Source of the DNA: Hyposmocoma kahamanoa
Taxonomy: Eukaryota; Arthropoda; Insecta; Lepidoptera; Cosmopterigidae
DNA: 64,000 nt
Reading direction: 5' to 3'
Assembly: GCF_003589595.1 (NCBI RefSeq)
Contig: NW_020654080.1
Location: 6,185,486-6,249,485, forward strand
Positions 11,801-26,800 of the stretch are shown here, in pieces; within the stretch, counting starts at the first letter, position 1; the number at the start of each line of letters is the position of its first letter. A program made the translations under genes and the position numbers. Below the pieces are notes generated by a model. That model saw nothing but the letters and a program-made list of their open reading frames with translations, was not told the DNA's origin and made no database searches.

Positions 11801-14800
11801 TAACAGCGACTAATTTGAACGCGCCCTAAAGCTCTGAGTGGCACTGCAACTGTTATGGGCTGGTCATTTAGTATCATAAACAAAATTCATTGGACCCGAC
11901 TTGTACAAGTGATTCTTTTTCCTTTAATACTATACACAATACACACGTGCATTACTTAGTGCAAGCTTACTAGCGCATAGAAGGTCCAATGTGTAGCCGG
12001 TACATTGGTTCATCCTGAGTATCAAAAAAACATTATACAGGGATATTTTTATTAACTGCCTCCATGGCCTAACGGTGACCATGCCGGACTGCCACGCAGA
12101 GGTCCCAGGTTCGACTCCCGCACCGGGGAAATATTTGTATGGCCTACATTTATTTCTCTCGTGAGTTTGGGTGTAATTTGTTGTTGTCTATGTGTGTGTC
12201 CATGGCACCCGCGACACAGGGTTTCCCTAGTGCGGGGCAACGTTGAGTGTAGGCGTTATTAAAAAAAATGTAAAATACTAACTTACCTCTCCTATAGCAA
12301 TAATTATAAACTGAGGCAGCAAAAGAGCCATAGTCACCGAGTTTGCTTCAGTTACGACTATCACTTCAGATTTCTGAAAATAAATGTTGCTAATTCATTT
12401 ATTTTCATTCAGAAAAAATTTCATTTACGAGTATTTTCACAAAATCCATTACCTTGTGATTGGTCGTTGTTCCCTATCATTATCCTCTGCCGCGACTTCG
12501 GCTTACAAGTTACAGAAAGGTCGTACAAAAATAACTCCGAGTACTAAGATTCTACTTGATATGTTTGTTTAGACATAAGCTGCGAAGAATCACGTCAGCT
12601 GACATGTCAGGATCGTAGCACGAATCTTATTTTTATTTTAGTACAAAGTATAAACTTTACCAAGTAGGTATACTTACGTATGTTCCATTAAATTCATTAA
12701 TAATAATAGTGTAAACTCCGCCACTCTCTAATTCAATATCGTTCCTAATAACATCATCACCGGCCTTCAGGGAATACCTCGAGGCGAACACTTCTTGTAA
12801 TAATGACACTCCCGTACTTAATATTGTTTCTACCTCATTTCGCTTCTCGTTGAATAGCGTTAGATTCGATGATGAAGTAGTGTTTGTTACTAGAAACCTG
12901 AAATTGGAATAACTCTTAACAATCAATTCGTTTAATATAGACACGATTAAGAAATAAATATCTTTAATTACCGTCAACACCAGAAACATAATGCTAATTG
13001 AATCTAAGATTGTGACAATAAAAAATAGTGTGGCGTTTGTTGGGGGTTAGCCATGGGTTAGCTCAATAAAACAACGTTTGTTGCTTCACGTACACGTGCG
13101 ATACACGCTCACGCCACTGTCTCGTGTCGTCATAGCGGGAACGACGGGCCGCAGTGTGACATATATTGTCTATTGTCTATGGTAAATTATGTCAATACAC
13201 TACAATTAGTACTCTGGCTTCGAAAGGATCTGTATTCAAGAGCCGCTCCCTATTATCGACAACTGCATCATTACCCGTACTAAAAGTTGCATTACCAGTG
13301 GCACACTTTAGATATCGGCGCGGGTAATAATTTATTACAATATACATTATATATAATAGTGACATTTGAAGATTCTTTAAAAAATACAGTGTCCCTAATA
13401 AATTAAAATTTCGTACTCCTGATATAAATAAACCATATAAGTCAGAAGTGCTTATATCACGAAAAATCATACTTGAAACAAATTAGGTATTTGTGAAATT
13501 TTATAACGGTCCTATTTCAGCATAAAAAAGTTATCGACTAATTTCGTTTGTAAAATCTTTAAGCGTCTCTCCTCAAAAGTTGTCGTTTTGCAGATATAGC
13601 CTTATTAGGTACAATACGGGTGCGATTTCTTAAGCTACAATTTAGGATAAACTTTTTTAAAACTTGGAAAAAACATGGAAGAAATGAACGTCTGTACATA
13701 TATTTTCGTGACTACGTGTACGGCTAATATCCTATTGAAATTCCTTCTATTTGTGTTTCACTGGTTTCCATTTCTACCCGCCACGTGTCATGAAATTTAA
13801 TTTGACGTCGAATTGTGATCTTACAATGTATAACGTACAATGTTGTGCTCCCACGGGTTCTCATCATTACCGATGCATAGATTGTATCGACAATTTTGAC
13901 GTTGAAATCCGAGATTTGGCAAGTATGTGTATTTTACGTGAACGAACACGTGTTAGTTGGGCTCATGGCATATACGTGTAAAAAATTATTTAGATGCTTT
14001 GATTTTATATTTAATTATTTATTTTATAGCCGAAAATGTGATAAAAAATGACATTATGTTTATTTAGTCAAGAGGTAGCAAATTTTTTTTAGATTGTATG
14101 TAACAAGACCGACAATTGCACCTGATATTAAACGACATGCCTGTCCATAACAGTTGCAGTGCCACTCAGAGCTTTAAATTGCAAAGATCTGAAGGGCAAT
14201 AATAATAATAATAATAAAGCACACACTCAACATAGCCCCGCATTAGGGAAACCCTGTGACTGCCACTGCGCCCGTCACCCTGAGACATAAATTGACAAGT
14301 CCCATGTCACTGTAATTTCACCGGCACCTTTAACCCTTCAAAACCTTAACGCAGTAGTGCTTGCATTACTACTTGGGGGCAGAAATGGGTAAGGTAAGGA
14401 GCTCTATAGCTACTAGAACACTTCTTCCCCAACAGGATAATGCTTATCAATGCAACAATAATATCTTTTAACAATTTTATACAGTTGATACAAAAGTTTA
14501 GAAGAGTTTACACTTATTTTAAGGTGAAATGAGACACAAAATAGACGTTTTTCGTCCTGGTCGAAAATCTGTTTTTCGACGTTAACACAACGTTTTCCGA
14601 CTTGTTATTCTAACTGGTAATTAAAACAGACGCTACTAGTAATTGTATGGGACCCGAACGAATTGACTAAACTTCGTTTGAAAAAAAAAACACACAATTA
14701 TTTTCATATATTTTTTTCATATCTACGGAAAAATCAATTTCATTCGATTGTTATCAGAGAGATATTTCAATAAAATTTTATCTCTCGTGTTCTGTAATAA

Positions 14801-17800
14801 ATATTATACGTTAGGGGACTGTGGCCTCATTCTACAGTAAGAGGGTGTACTTTTTTCTAAAAGGCATGCAGGCACGCTTTGAAACCTTCGCAACCACAAT
14901 ACTGTTTTGCCGTAAAGTGCAGATAAAAATCCGTTTAGTTATTTGATTTTGAGGCCCGTTGTACTCGTAGATTTTACCATAGACTACACAATATTTTTTT
15001 TAATGAAATTTGCGGCGTACCTACAGAAATCTAAATAAATAGTCATATTTAGATTTCGTCCGCCTCACATGCTTCATAATCTACGCAACGCGGAAATACG
15101 ATACAATGTCGCCTTAATAAAAACAATCTGTCTTCTTAATTCAATATTAGGAAGGACTATAGTAACCACCAAGTCGAACAAACTCGACTATTTATAAAAT
15201 TTCTATTTGCGGATTTCATAGACGAGCTTAGAACCCAATTTTGTCCATTTAATCCAGCTCCAACACTTTTATGAAGAAAAAAGAGAATGGAAGTGCCTTA
15301 AGTCTCGATTAGTATCAGAACTGCAGTCGCCAAAACCTCATACAATCATTACGTTAAACAATATAAAATCTTGATAATCTAGAAATGTAGTTTCGAATTT
15401 AAAAATATGTAACAAATTCTGGTCGGTTAAAGTAATTTAAAATTTAGGTACCCTGTTCGCATATCTATGAAAGTTCAATATTTATTATAGCAAATTACGA
15501 CGTTTTTATTTAATATTGAAATTCCATTAAATGTGCTGCCATCTAGTGGCAATAGCTGAAAGACTATGAGGCGACGAAGATTTACGTTTACCAAAAAAAA
15601 AAGTCCACAAAAAACACACAAAAATAAAATAAGACTTAACGATGATATGAAACAGCACCATGGATTATATTATAGGTGCGACTATCATTATTGCACTCCA
15701 AAGCAGCAAAATAAGGCAATTTCCACGATTTTCGGTGATTTGCGTGAGATAAATTAACACGAATGCGAAAATGACGGACTGGGAGCCTACCACAACCTCT
15801 TAAAACAATCACTGACTTTTCGTATACGCTTAAAGTAAGCTTTTTATAGTGTTAAAACTATGATGTTTTATTGGCAGCTTTGTGACTATTCATTCACTCA
15901 GTTCTAACGCGACTTTAACATTAAAGTAATATTGTTCTTATGTCAAATTTAGCAATCTTAAAATAGTTACTCGGACGCAGTGGAAACAATGTTGTTTTCG
16001 AACTTATTGTTTGAATATTGATTTGTAATGATTAAAAGTTAAGTTTAACTTATTTATTTACATAAATCTCCTCAATGTTTTGTTTATTTTTTTATTTAAT
16101 AGTACATGGGAAATCATTTCTCGTTAAATAAAAATACGCGATGTGTATTTTGTAAAATTATGACAGCGACATATATATGCTCCTTGGCGACACTAACAGT
16201 TCACACTAGACTATAATTCCGAATTCACAACGTGACTATCAAGACTCAGCTTGTTTTATTTATTTTTCTTCATGAAAATGCGGAAAAATAATTGAAAACA
16301 ACGTAATTTTAATAGATTTTATTATTACATACTTTTCTTTTTTTAACAGTTAATATTCTCTGAATGTAAATAACACTAAATACGTAAACATTATATTACG
16401 ATAAGACGATTCTGGGCATCAAAAAATAAAGAGATGACATAATATAGTTCATATAGCGTTATTTCTTTCCTATTTTTAGTAGGGAATTGACAATATTGGG
16501 AAATCATTCGTTCTTTCAATCACTTTAGCAATAATACATTACTTGGTTGACAGGTCTGACATGGTACGAATATAAGTAATAATATAATAAGCTTACTTTA
16601 AGCTTACATTGAAATAAGATTGTTTTAAGAAAGGTTATGGTAGGCCCCCTGAGCTTAAGTATGTGGAACTTTTTATTATAATATAAAGTGACGGGATGAA
16701 AAACTCGTGTGACTGGTGGTAAAATACACACATATCCATAACAGCTGCTGTGCCACTCAGAGCTTTAAATCGCAAAGATCCGAGGGGCACTGCCACTGTG
16801 TGTCTCACCCTGAGACATAAGTTGACAAGTCCCAGGTGCCTGTAATTTCACCACTGCGCATACTGTTGACGCACGTACCCAGCCCTCTAAACACTTCTTC
16901 TGTTTTTACCGTTCTGTGCTTTCAACGTATTTCATTTCTTTTTTGCTTTTTCAATAAATATACGTTTATAACTTTGGGATTATACATTTAACAAACTTAC
17001 CTAGCCATGGGAAAGCCGGCTTTGCTTTTGTTCACGTCATCAAAGTACCTTTTCATCCTGGTCTTAGTAACGAAAAACGATATTGCAGCATTCTCTTTCA
17101 AGAGAAAGTATTCCTCCCGCTTTTGAATACAACTGCCTTCAATTTTCAAACTGATGTTCCTTACGTCGTTCACTGGTACGTGTTTATTTATGTAACGTGA
17201 TAGAGATGGTATTATGCAAGAGATGTTGTCTCCATTTACGGAAATAGGACACGGGTTGCCGTTAAATATGCGAAGCTGTGAATAACCGGGTTGAGGTAAT
17301 TGTGGGTAGGTGGTCTGAAAAAAATATTACAAGTTCAATCATTTGACACGACCCGATCACATTACGTAAGGGTCTTGATCGACCCGTATTATCAGAATTG
17401 ATCAATCGACTCAGGTCTATCATATATCATGGATTTTTGTTATCCAAGTACGTATAACGTACGTATAAGCTGTACTGTATAACTTTTTCATTTAGACACC
17501 TAATCAAGAGGTTACGTAAAGTATCCACACAAAGAATACTTTGTTCTAGACTTTGTAAACTAATCACTGTTAGTTTTAAGTTAGATTTACTTTGCTGTAA
17601 AAGGTTCTTCGATTTAAAGTTTAAAAGGCGTTAAAAGTTTAGCCGATAGTGTTCAGATGTGCTAATGTAACAGTATAACTTTATCCAGGCTCACGAATCA
17701 GTAACTGTTACTTAGCAAAGTTATTGCTGTACCTACATAACAAACAAACATTCTAAAAGTGGAAACTTGTTCGTTACAAATTAAATAGTGTAAATATTTT

Positions 17801-20800
17801 GCACTTATTTATCGATACAAAGATCGACGAACAATACAAAGAAAAATTTCTTCGATCTGACTGGACTGGAACCAACGTCTGTTGCCACACCGGGGCCACC
17901 GCTCTTACCAACTGAACTACAGACCGAGTCAGCAGACGTAGAGTTGGGTTTAAACGGCTTTTTTGTCGTCAGGGCCATCTGGGAGAAACTTACGACAGTT
18001 TCTTCACTTAGCAATACTTCTTTACCTCGGGGGTTAATATTTATAAGAACGGTGGTAGCTATTACTATTAAGCAATCCGCGCGATGATTGCTTTTCAACT
18101 ATGACGATGGTTTAAATCCCTGTAACGGCATGAACCTATGACTTTCATTTCTATGAGTTTGATACGCGCGTCTTCTGCGCGTATACGTGTCGCAGGCGCG
18201 TTGTAGTTAATCGATTCAAACGCGCGCAAAACATCGCGTTCCAAGCAAGAAGCTTATATATTCCACTGGAGTTTACACATAGAATTTCATGTCGTTGCTT
18301 CGTTTAAAAAAACTAACTGAAATTAACAAACAAAACTAAAATTCAAACTCTCATTTTTTATCAAAATGCGCGACACATACGCGCGACTACAACGCAGCTA
18401 CAGCAAATAACTCGCGTCTTCGGCGCGTATAAAATACGCCGTGTGCACAGGTTTTAAGTTCGATAAAGTAATGAGATTCTAGGACTAGGTATATACTATT
18501 CACGTTTTGACGCATTATTTCAGAAACGCAAAATGCCAAACAGGCAGAATGTCAGATTCGCAAAATGCCATATTCGAAAAATGCCAGATTTGCAAAATGC
18601 GAGATTCGCAAAATGCCAGATTCGCAAATAGCCAGATTTGCAAAATACCAGATGCCCAAAATGCCAGATGTCACTGTCAGAAACAGGCCTACCTCCTGTG
18701 CTTCCTTCTGAATTTTGAACAAAAAATTTAAAAAATTGGGGGTTTTTTGGTATTTTTTTGTTGAGTCAATGCTGAAATCCTTCCAAAGGGTTATTAGTGC
18801 GATGACGGTGTTCTGCGTGTACCACACTTAATACTTAGTAGTTATTTAGTGGTTAGAGGAAACTGCATTTTGTTTTTAACAAATTAATAAAACATCAGAA
18901 CCTCGCTTCATTATCATCATTATTTAGCCGAATGACGACCACTACTAAACATTAGTTCGTGCGTTAGGAGGAGGAAGACCTGTTCCTGGCAGTGACATTT
19001 GGCATTTTGCGAATCAGGCATTTCGCTAATCTGGCATTCTGCGAATCTGGTATTCTGCGAATCTGGCATTCTGCAAATCTGGCATTTTTCGAATCTGGTA
19101 TTCTGCGAATCTCGCATTCTGCGAATCTGGCAGTCTGCATACAATGTTTTTCATTTGCGAGGGAATAGATACAATGATAATTTATTTCTTGTATGAATAA
19201 ATATCTCTACACAACACAATATTTACGGATTGTACAAATGGCGACTTTTTTGTTTTTTTTTTTAACAGATTGTAGCTATTCTTCCATAGATAATACAATT
19301 CAAACTAAAATGTTACAAAAGGCACAGGTGCATGCAGCCACAATGTATTTATTAGATATAATATAAATAATTTCCAAATTCTAAAAATACTGCAGAATTT
19401 TAATTCACAAAATAGATTTAGTAAAATATAGTTATGCGAAATATGCGTTCAGATTTTTCGAGCATAAAAACTTTTTGCTTAATCTTGACGTAACAAATCC
19501 ATAGGGCGATAAAATAATGAAAAAGTCGATGGGCATAATTTAGGACATTACGATCGACTTTGCCTGCATCAACTGCACATCAAGACACTGTTTACGAGCA
19601 CGTGTGATGAAAAATATTGTTATTCCTTTGTTACTTACTTTCAAGTAAATCTCAACTGTGCCCGATGCTATAAAAGCCACTCCAGCTAGAACGCCCCCTA
19701 GAGTCATTTTGTGAAGAGGATTCTTCAATATGTTACGCTTCTCAAGTGGCGGATAAACAAACTGAAACAATAAAGTTGTTAATGTTAAAAGGTGACAAGC
19801 GAATAGTTTTTTACGATATCAAGCGATCAGACGAACAAGTGGTGCGTCTGGTGTTGAGCGACACGCCTACGCATACCAGTTACAGTGCCACATATGTCCA
19901 CTTGCACAAAATATAAGAACGTCTTAAATCCATGCTTGCAATGCACAAGACACTCTTAACGTTCAGGTGCAGACTGAAGAACCTTTTATTGGAAAAGTTC
20001 CTTTACTCAGTAACAGTGTATACTCTGTTACTGAGTAATACATACAATAAAATACTTAATAAATAATTAAATTATTATATTTATTAATGAATTTAACATT
20101 CACCTTATTATTATACTGTAATATAGATTTATTAGTTATTAAGAATCCTTGTATATACTTGACATTGTTAGTTTCATTCAATTATTTATTAGTTCAATTA
20201 ATTATATTGATTTTGTATATGTCCACCATTGTGTACTTATGACTCACTATTATATAATTATTTCTTCATTATTTTGTAAACTGACGCTCACTTTTCGAAG
20301 AGCAGTATAAAACGACATGTATTTGTATTTAATTTGTAATGTTGAGGGAAATAAACTAAACTAATGTTTTAAGCGTTTCTCATCCATTTTAGTATTTGTT
20401 TAAGAACTTAAGTTTAGTGCGGTGGACATCAGAGCTTCAAACTGCAAAGATCTGAGAAGCACTGCCACTACGCCCGTCACTCAGAGACATAAAGTTGATA
20501 AGTCCCATGTTCCTGTAATTTCACCAGCACTCTCAGAGTCGTATTCTAGAACTCTACTCAATGCTCAAGTCAGGATTTGAGTATGATTTCAAGCACTGGA
20601 AATACGACCCTATTGGAAGGGACTTGAGTATGATTTCGAGTGCTAAATCATACTCAAATCCTGACTTGAGCATTGAGTAGAGTTCTGGAGTACGACCCTT
20701 AGAGCGGTTCCACACAGCGACTTTTAGTAGCAAATGCTATACAAATACTTATTTGAGTAGGTAGTTAAGTAACATGGCTAAGAATGAGCGTTAACGGTGT

Positions 20801-23800
20801 TGAACTTTGTTTAATTACTATAATTCACGTAGAAAATTTCTATTTTAGCGCAAGAAACCTCCCAACTTGCTACTACGGGTATAGTAGCGCCATCTAACGA
20901 AAGGGTGAATTTCACTTTCCGAATTTTAATGACAGTTTTTGAGTGATTTTTGTAAAACTCTGTTTTCTTTTGGTTTTGTCATGTGATGTGAATAATTAAT
21001 AAAACAAAAAAAAATAAGTGAAATTCAACGGAAAACGATATTTTAAATCGCACGAATGACACGAATGATTTTCTCGTAAACATAAATGAGAAAGACGGCA
21101 CAAGTAATGAGAAATTATTATTACAACACACATTTTATCGTTCACAAAAGAACATTTAAAAACATTCAACATGTAACAAATATTTTACTATCACTTCTTG
21201 TACCAAAATTCTTCACATACGTCATCTATCTATCTATATATAATAATAAATAAATAAATCTAAATAAGTATTTTGTTAATGTCATATAAACTTTATTGTA
21301 CAAGGTCACGAACACGTCAAACTTGACACCTAAGATTTAAATCCAACTCTATGCCGCTTACTATATGCACGGATTAAAGTGCAAAGTTGCAAGCTTGACG
21401 TGCTCTTGACTATACATCAATATATCACCATCATCAACATAGTCACTATGACCACATTCATCGTCATCATCACCACCATTGTCAACATCTAAATGTTATA
21501 TTTAAAGCAAATATTTGGCTTAAAGTCTGTCGTCCATTGTCGTCCAAAAATATCCGTTTTAAAATAGTACACAAAATAGTGCACAAAATTTTCTTTTAAA
21601 AACAGTCAAAATTAGTTAATGTGTTCGACTTATCGGAACTTACCCTAACGATGCATAGCTGAAATATTGATCATCTTTCAACAATCATTCATCATCATCA
21701 TTCATCAACAATTTCAATATTGTAAAACTGGGTTATGGTTTTTTAAGATATATCTCAAACATTATTTTGTCACTTAGCCTTACTTAGCGTTTTAGTTAGC
21801 AGACGGCAGAAGTAACAATTTGACTTAAAAGTAGACAAGAATGAGAGCGACAAGAACGATATTTGGATACATTTTTAATTGTCAAGTTCTGGACCGTTAT
21901 AAAAGTGCGTGGATTTTAAAGTTCCCTTTATCTAATTGATGCACAATAAAGTGTATGACTATTACATAATACTTATTTAGATAGATTGCTTTACATGAAA
22001 GAGAACGATTTGGTCACCAGCACTTAAATTGGTATTTAAGTCGATCTTTTGCAAAAACGGAGAAGCACAGGTTACTTCACTGTTGAATTTTAATATCACA
22101 TTAATTTCTCTCCTTATCAGGGGCCCGATTCTCGTGATGAAAACGTCACGGTATTTTCGAAGAAACTGAGTATAATATCCATTGCGAATAGTTTTTGGTA
22201 TGTAATTTATTATTATAAGAATTTCATGGTAGACATCAATATATCGACCCTCGTAGAGGCAGAAGAGATCGTCCCGCACCCGAACGAGGTATATAGTAAA
22301 CGCGACAGATATAGCATCGTAATGGTTACATTCTATGCATTACATTCAAAATTTTAAGGAGTTCCTAATATTGAAAATTTTCTACATGTATTTCCCATAT
22401 TACTTATGTAAACATAATTATTAATTACAAGGAGGAATTACCAAAGTACATGGAGAAGTCGTAGTATAGTAATAAGATAAGTAGTGTAACTCAACACAAA
22501 CGTGTAGCAGCGTGGTTTGTAAAGTGCGCGCATACGCGCTGCACACTGTACCGACGCACACATTTGCATAATCTCGCGGTGCACTGAATTGCACAGCGCG
22601 GGTGATCACACGCGCGATTATTATATCACAGTCAAGTCAGGGTTTCTTAACCTTTTTCTAGTCATGGACCCCTCTTAAAAGTGTCCCCTGTCAAAGAAGC
22701 CACGCAACCTTTCCGACAAGATAAAAAATCTAGGTTTAGCTTTTACTAGCTTATATTGTTTGCGATTAAACTTTACTTACTTACATACATAAATAGTGTG
22801 ACGGTTGCTGTTCCATTATGTTAGGAAGACCCGCCATGGACTCTCGATGTTCAGTACACGGACCCCTTAGGGATCCATGAACCACAGGTTAAGAAACCCT
22901 GGTCTAATGATTATAGAATTAAAGCGTTCACTCGGTGTCTAACAATTATATCAAATTAGTAAACGTGTTTATTTTTTAATTTAATGGTTGTATACATCAA
23001 AGTCGTTATGGTCAACAAAGAGTACTTCTAATTTGGAATTCTTCAGCATTTCTTTCACATTTCACAATCATACCACCACAATCGAGATACCAATCCAAGA
23101 TTCTGGTATAAATGTATCGATATGTAAGTACATTTTGACATCCCATCTTTGAAATTAATTATTTCCTTACCTACCTTAATTTTTTCTCTGTGTTTACAGC
23201 CTATACGTACAAGTAAAATAAGAATAGTTTGACAACCGTACGCTCCTAGCTGTGCTGCACTACTTGTCTACGGAGAAGTGCCGTGCCAGTCGCACCTCCG
23301 TGCTCACAAAAAAATTTTGATGTACAATTTATTAAAGTACAATAAATTGTTACCTTGGTGAAAACTGGTATACAGACGAGAATGGCAATGGGTGCGATAA
23401 CTTGCAACTGATCTGGTTTGATCGTTATAAATCCCAACCGACCGTCCATTCTCGCCGCCTGGAGAGTCCACCGCGAGCCCTGGGAAAAATATAGCCATTT
23501 AACAACGAAATCTATGTACTAGCGTACTAGATGCGGCGTTCCATATACACGCTCATGTTTCACTGATGTGCGGTGAAGACGCTGCACATCATTTAGTTGG
23601 TTGTCAAACATTCAAGATGGCGGACGCAGATGCGGTCCTCTTTGAAAATTAATTTACATCGGTGTGTTGCTCACATTTCTGTATTTGACTAATTGTGTGA
23701 ACATAAATTTTAAGTTTTAAATTATTCACATTTACTATATTCGGTGCTTGTATGATTTCGTTGACGTGTTTTTAAACTCTTATATTTACGGTATAAAAAT

Positions 23801-26800
23801 TTGCACAACCTAGAGGGTCCAGTCTTAATTCATCATAACTAGACAATCCCGTATATTTTAAAAACGGCCAAATATTAGTTAGTATATAATTTTAGGTACG
23901 TACGTAACCTACACCGGATCTATTATTTATTTTAATTAGATCCCGGGTATGGGTGTTACACTGTTGTAAGAGTATTTCGATCCCTTGGTGTAAAAACGTC
24001 ACATCTGCGATATGATAATTTTCAGGAGGTACATAAATTATTCACACATAGACCTTGAGACTATAATGCTAAACTCTTTAGATTATGAGTTAAAGTTCAA
24101 GTCGCTCGTCTTAAGGTGTTCCTCATACCCCACGTGACCATATTTATACGATTATAATAAATTAAATTCTCTGTGAAGCCTAGTTTGTTCTAGATTGAAT
24201 AAGTTATTTTGAACGTTTCAAAGTTATTTCACATTTTTCTCATCCAACCATACTCACCATTTGGTCCAGCAACGCCCAAAACACAGGCACAACAGCAAAA
24301 AGTGTCAAAATGGATAGAGTCCTTTTAATATCATTTATGAAACGCTGGTCAAAGTGACTTTTTGTGCTATCCAACCAGTGAGATTGCTTCTCGTTTTGAG
24401 TCCTCTTTAGGAGACGGTTTTTTAGTCCTAGCTGTAAAAAACATAAAACAAAAATTTGGAATGCTTGCATCCGTTGGCTCCCTCTATCTGTCTTTAATAG
24501 TTTAACTTGGTCTACTAACGTTCTGTCTCTCTATTTGAATTTCAACACCGTAAAAAAGACAATACTCTCCTTTTTTATTAGTTGAAAATTTAAAATTAAA
24601 ATTTATTGAGCCCTGCCTAACCCTGAATGGCGTTTACGATAGAACGATTCCTATTCAATTCAAATATTTGTTTCATAAATATCCATATTCAATAGCACCT
24701 TAAACGAAATATAGGTATCGCAGTCTCGAAAACCTAGCAACTCCAATTGTCTTACATTCTTCTTACTTAAAATCTTTCAAGGCCTTACTTCTTATGTAAT
24801 TAGTTCTTTGAGTTCCTGATACGACACCACATCAGCTTTTTCCTCTATATGGTCTTCCCCTGCGTTTCTGTTGTTCAATATTCCCTTTTATAATGCTTAT
24901 AAGAAAACTTTTGTATAGTATTAAATGTTCAAACATTTTTGGTTTTCTATTATCATGTTAGTAGTAATCTCGTTATTTTTTATGATACCAAGTAACTGGT
25001 TGTGAGCGACACGCCTGTCCGTAGCAGTTGCGGTGTCACTCAGAGTTTTCAATCCTAAAGTTCTGAGGGGCACTCTGAGACATAAGTTGATAAGTCCCAC
25101 ACGCCTGTAATTTCACTAGCACCCTTCAAAATTGGAACACAGTAATGCTTATTTTGCTGCTTGGCAACAGAAATAGGTAAGTTATATCTCTGTATCTTGT
25201 TATGTTATATTTCTATTGTCTTTCCACTACAGTTTTTTTTCAGTATTAAAAAAGGGCATATTTTATGTGTACACATAAAAACTAAGTTTACGTAATTGCT
25301 TTGAACTTTATAAATTACCACAAGATGCCGAATCAAAAAAGTCAAATTCAATTTCAAGTTGGGAAAGTTCAGCTGATGTTGGAAACTGTATAACTTATTG
25401 CGAACTTTGGCAACATAATGAGTTTGTGAATGGCACAAGTCCGAAAACTTTATGTAAATAGAAATAAGACCCACAATTAATACCTACTTGTTATATTTTG
25501 TCACAAAATTTATTTTGATTGTGAGTGTTAAAAATTATATGTATAATTTTCTGATTTATTACGTGGCATGCTTTTCAAGCATGTTCAGTACATGAAAGCA
25601 AACAACAGTATCTGTTTGAGCAGAACAAATCAATGCAGATAAAATGTTAAAGTATTTGACTAAAGATGCTACTTATACGTTTCTACTGAACATATTTACA
25701 TAACAGTGGAAATGAAACTTGGTATCATTAAAAAAAATATTTTCGTGTATTCATTTGTTTTTTTTTTTTTTCAAAATAAATTTCAGTATCTTGACGGGTC
25801 CCATGGTAGTTTTATTTCTAATGTTTAAACGCAAAAACTTAAAAACTCGATTTTTTTTACACACTCATAAGCCCCGCACTAGAGAAAGTCTGTATCGCGG
25901 GTGCCATGGACAACCACAAATTACACCCAAACTCACGAGATAAATAAATGTACCATACAAATATTTCTCCCGGCCCGAGAATCGAACCCGGCACCCCTAT
26001 GTGGCAGACCGGCATGATAACCGTTAGGCCACGGAGGCAATTCGCCTAACGTAGTAAAACGATCTATTGCAAATTGTGGAATTCGAAGAATGGTCTGCAT
26101 TCGAAAAATGGTAATAGGTACCGGAAAAGTCGTGTAACTATTTACTTTTTTATCTTTTGTTTATTTATTAAGAAAGCCATCTGCGTTACGTAAGGTATTT
26201 TACATAATATGTAGACTAAGGCCACGTAGGTTTAGTAATTAGCACTACCGAGAAACGAACTCGGGACCTCTTCATCTGAGCCACAGAGGTCGTCAACTCA
26301 AGTCATTACCAAAAAAAATCTCAAAGTTTTATGGATTAACGAAGAGAAGAAAGGTAAGTATGAATTAAAATTCTTTGAAAGTGTCTAATCACTCTAAAAT
26401 TGCACTTTTAAAAAGTATATTGCGAAATTTTCATTCCAATTGCGTTAATTTTCAAACGTAAAAAAAGAACATCGAGCTCTATAAAACTTCGCAGTTAGAA
26501 TTGCAGTTAAGGTTTTGTGGATATTAAACTCGTACATCGGGAGCTTTTTAATTTAACTAGCCGGATTCCGGCTGCATAAGCTAAAATTCAATTTTCGTTG
26601 GGGACTTATGGCAATATAATATTTTTAGAACTATCTTTCGAATTTTATTTGAAAGCAAGTGAAAAATTCATAAATTTATACTCGCCATGATTTCATTCTT
26701 CAAATTCGGCCGTGTGACTCTTTCTGGTACTCGTCGTGCCGACCACAATTTGCAATAGACTGTTTTATCAATTCCTCCCGTGTCCGTGGCCTAACGGTTA

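Noticed and set aside
13751..13981. Cys-rich open frame of 76 codons
   Set aside because: It lies in the intron between transporter exons 10 and 11; the cysteine pattern matches no domain I know and there is no splice support.
18515..19140. CRISPR array
   Set aside because: The 16-bp units are contiguous with no spacers and appear in two inverted arrays in a eukaryotic intron.
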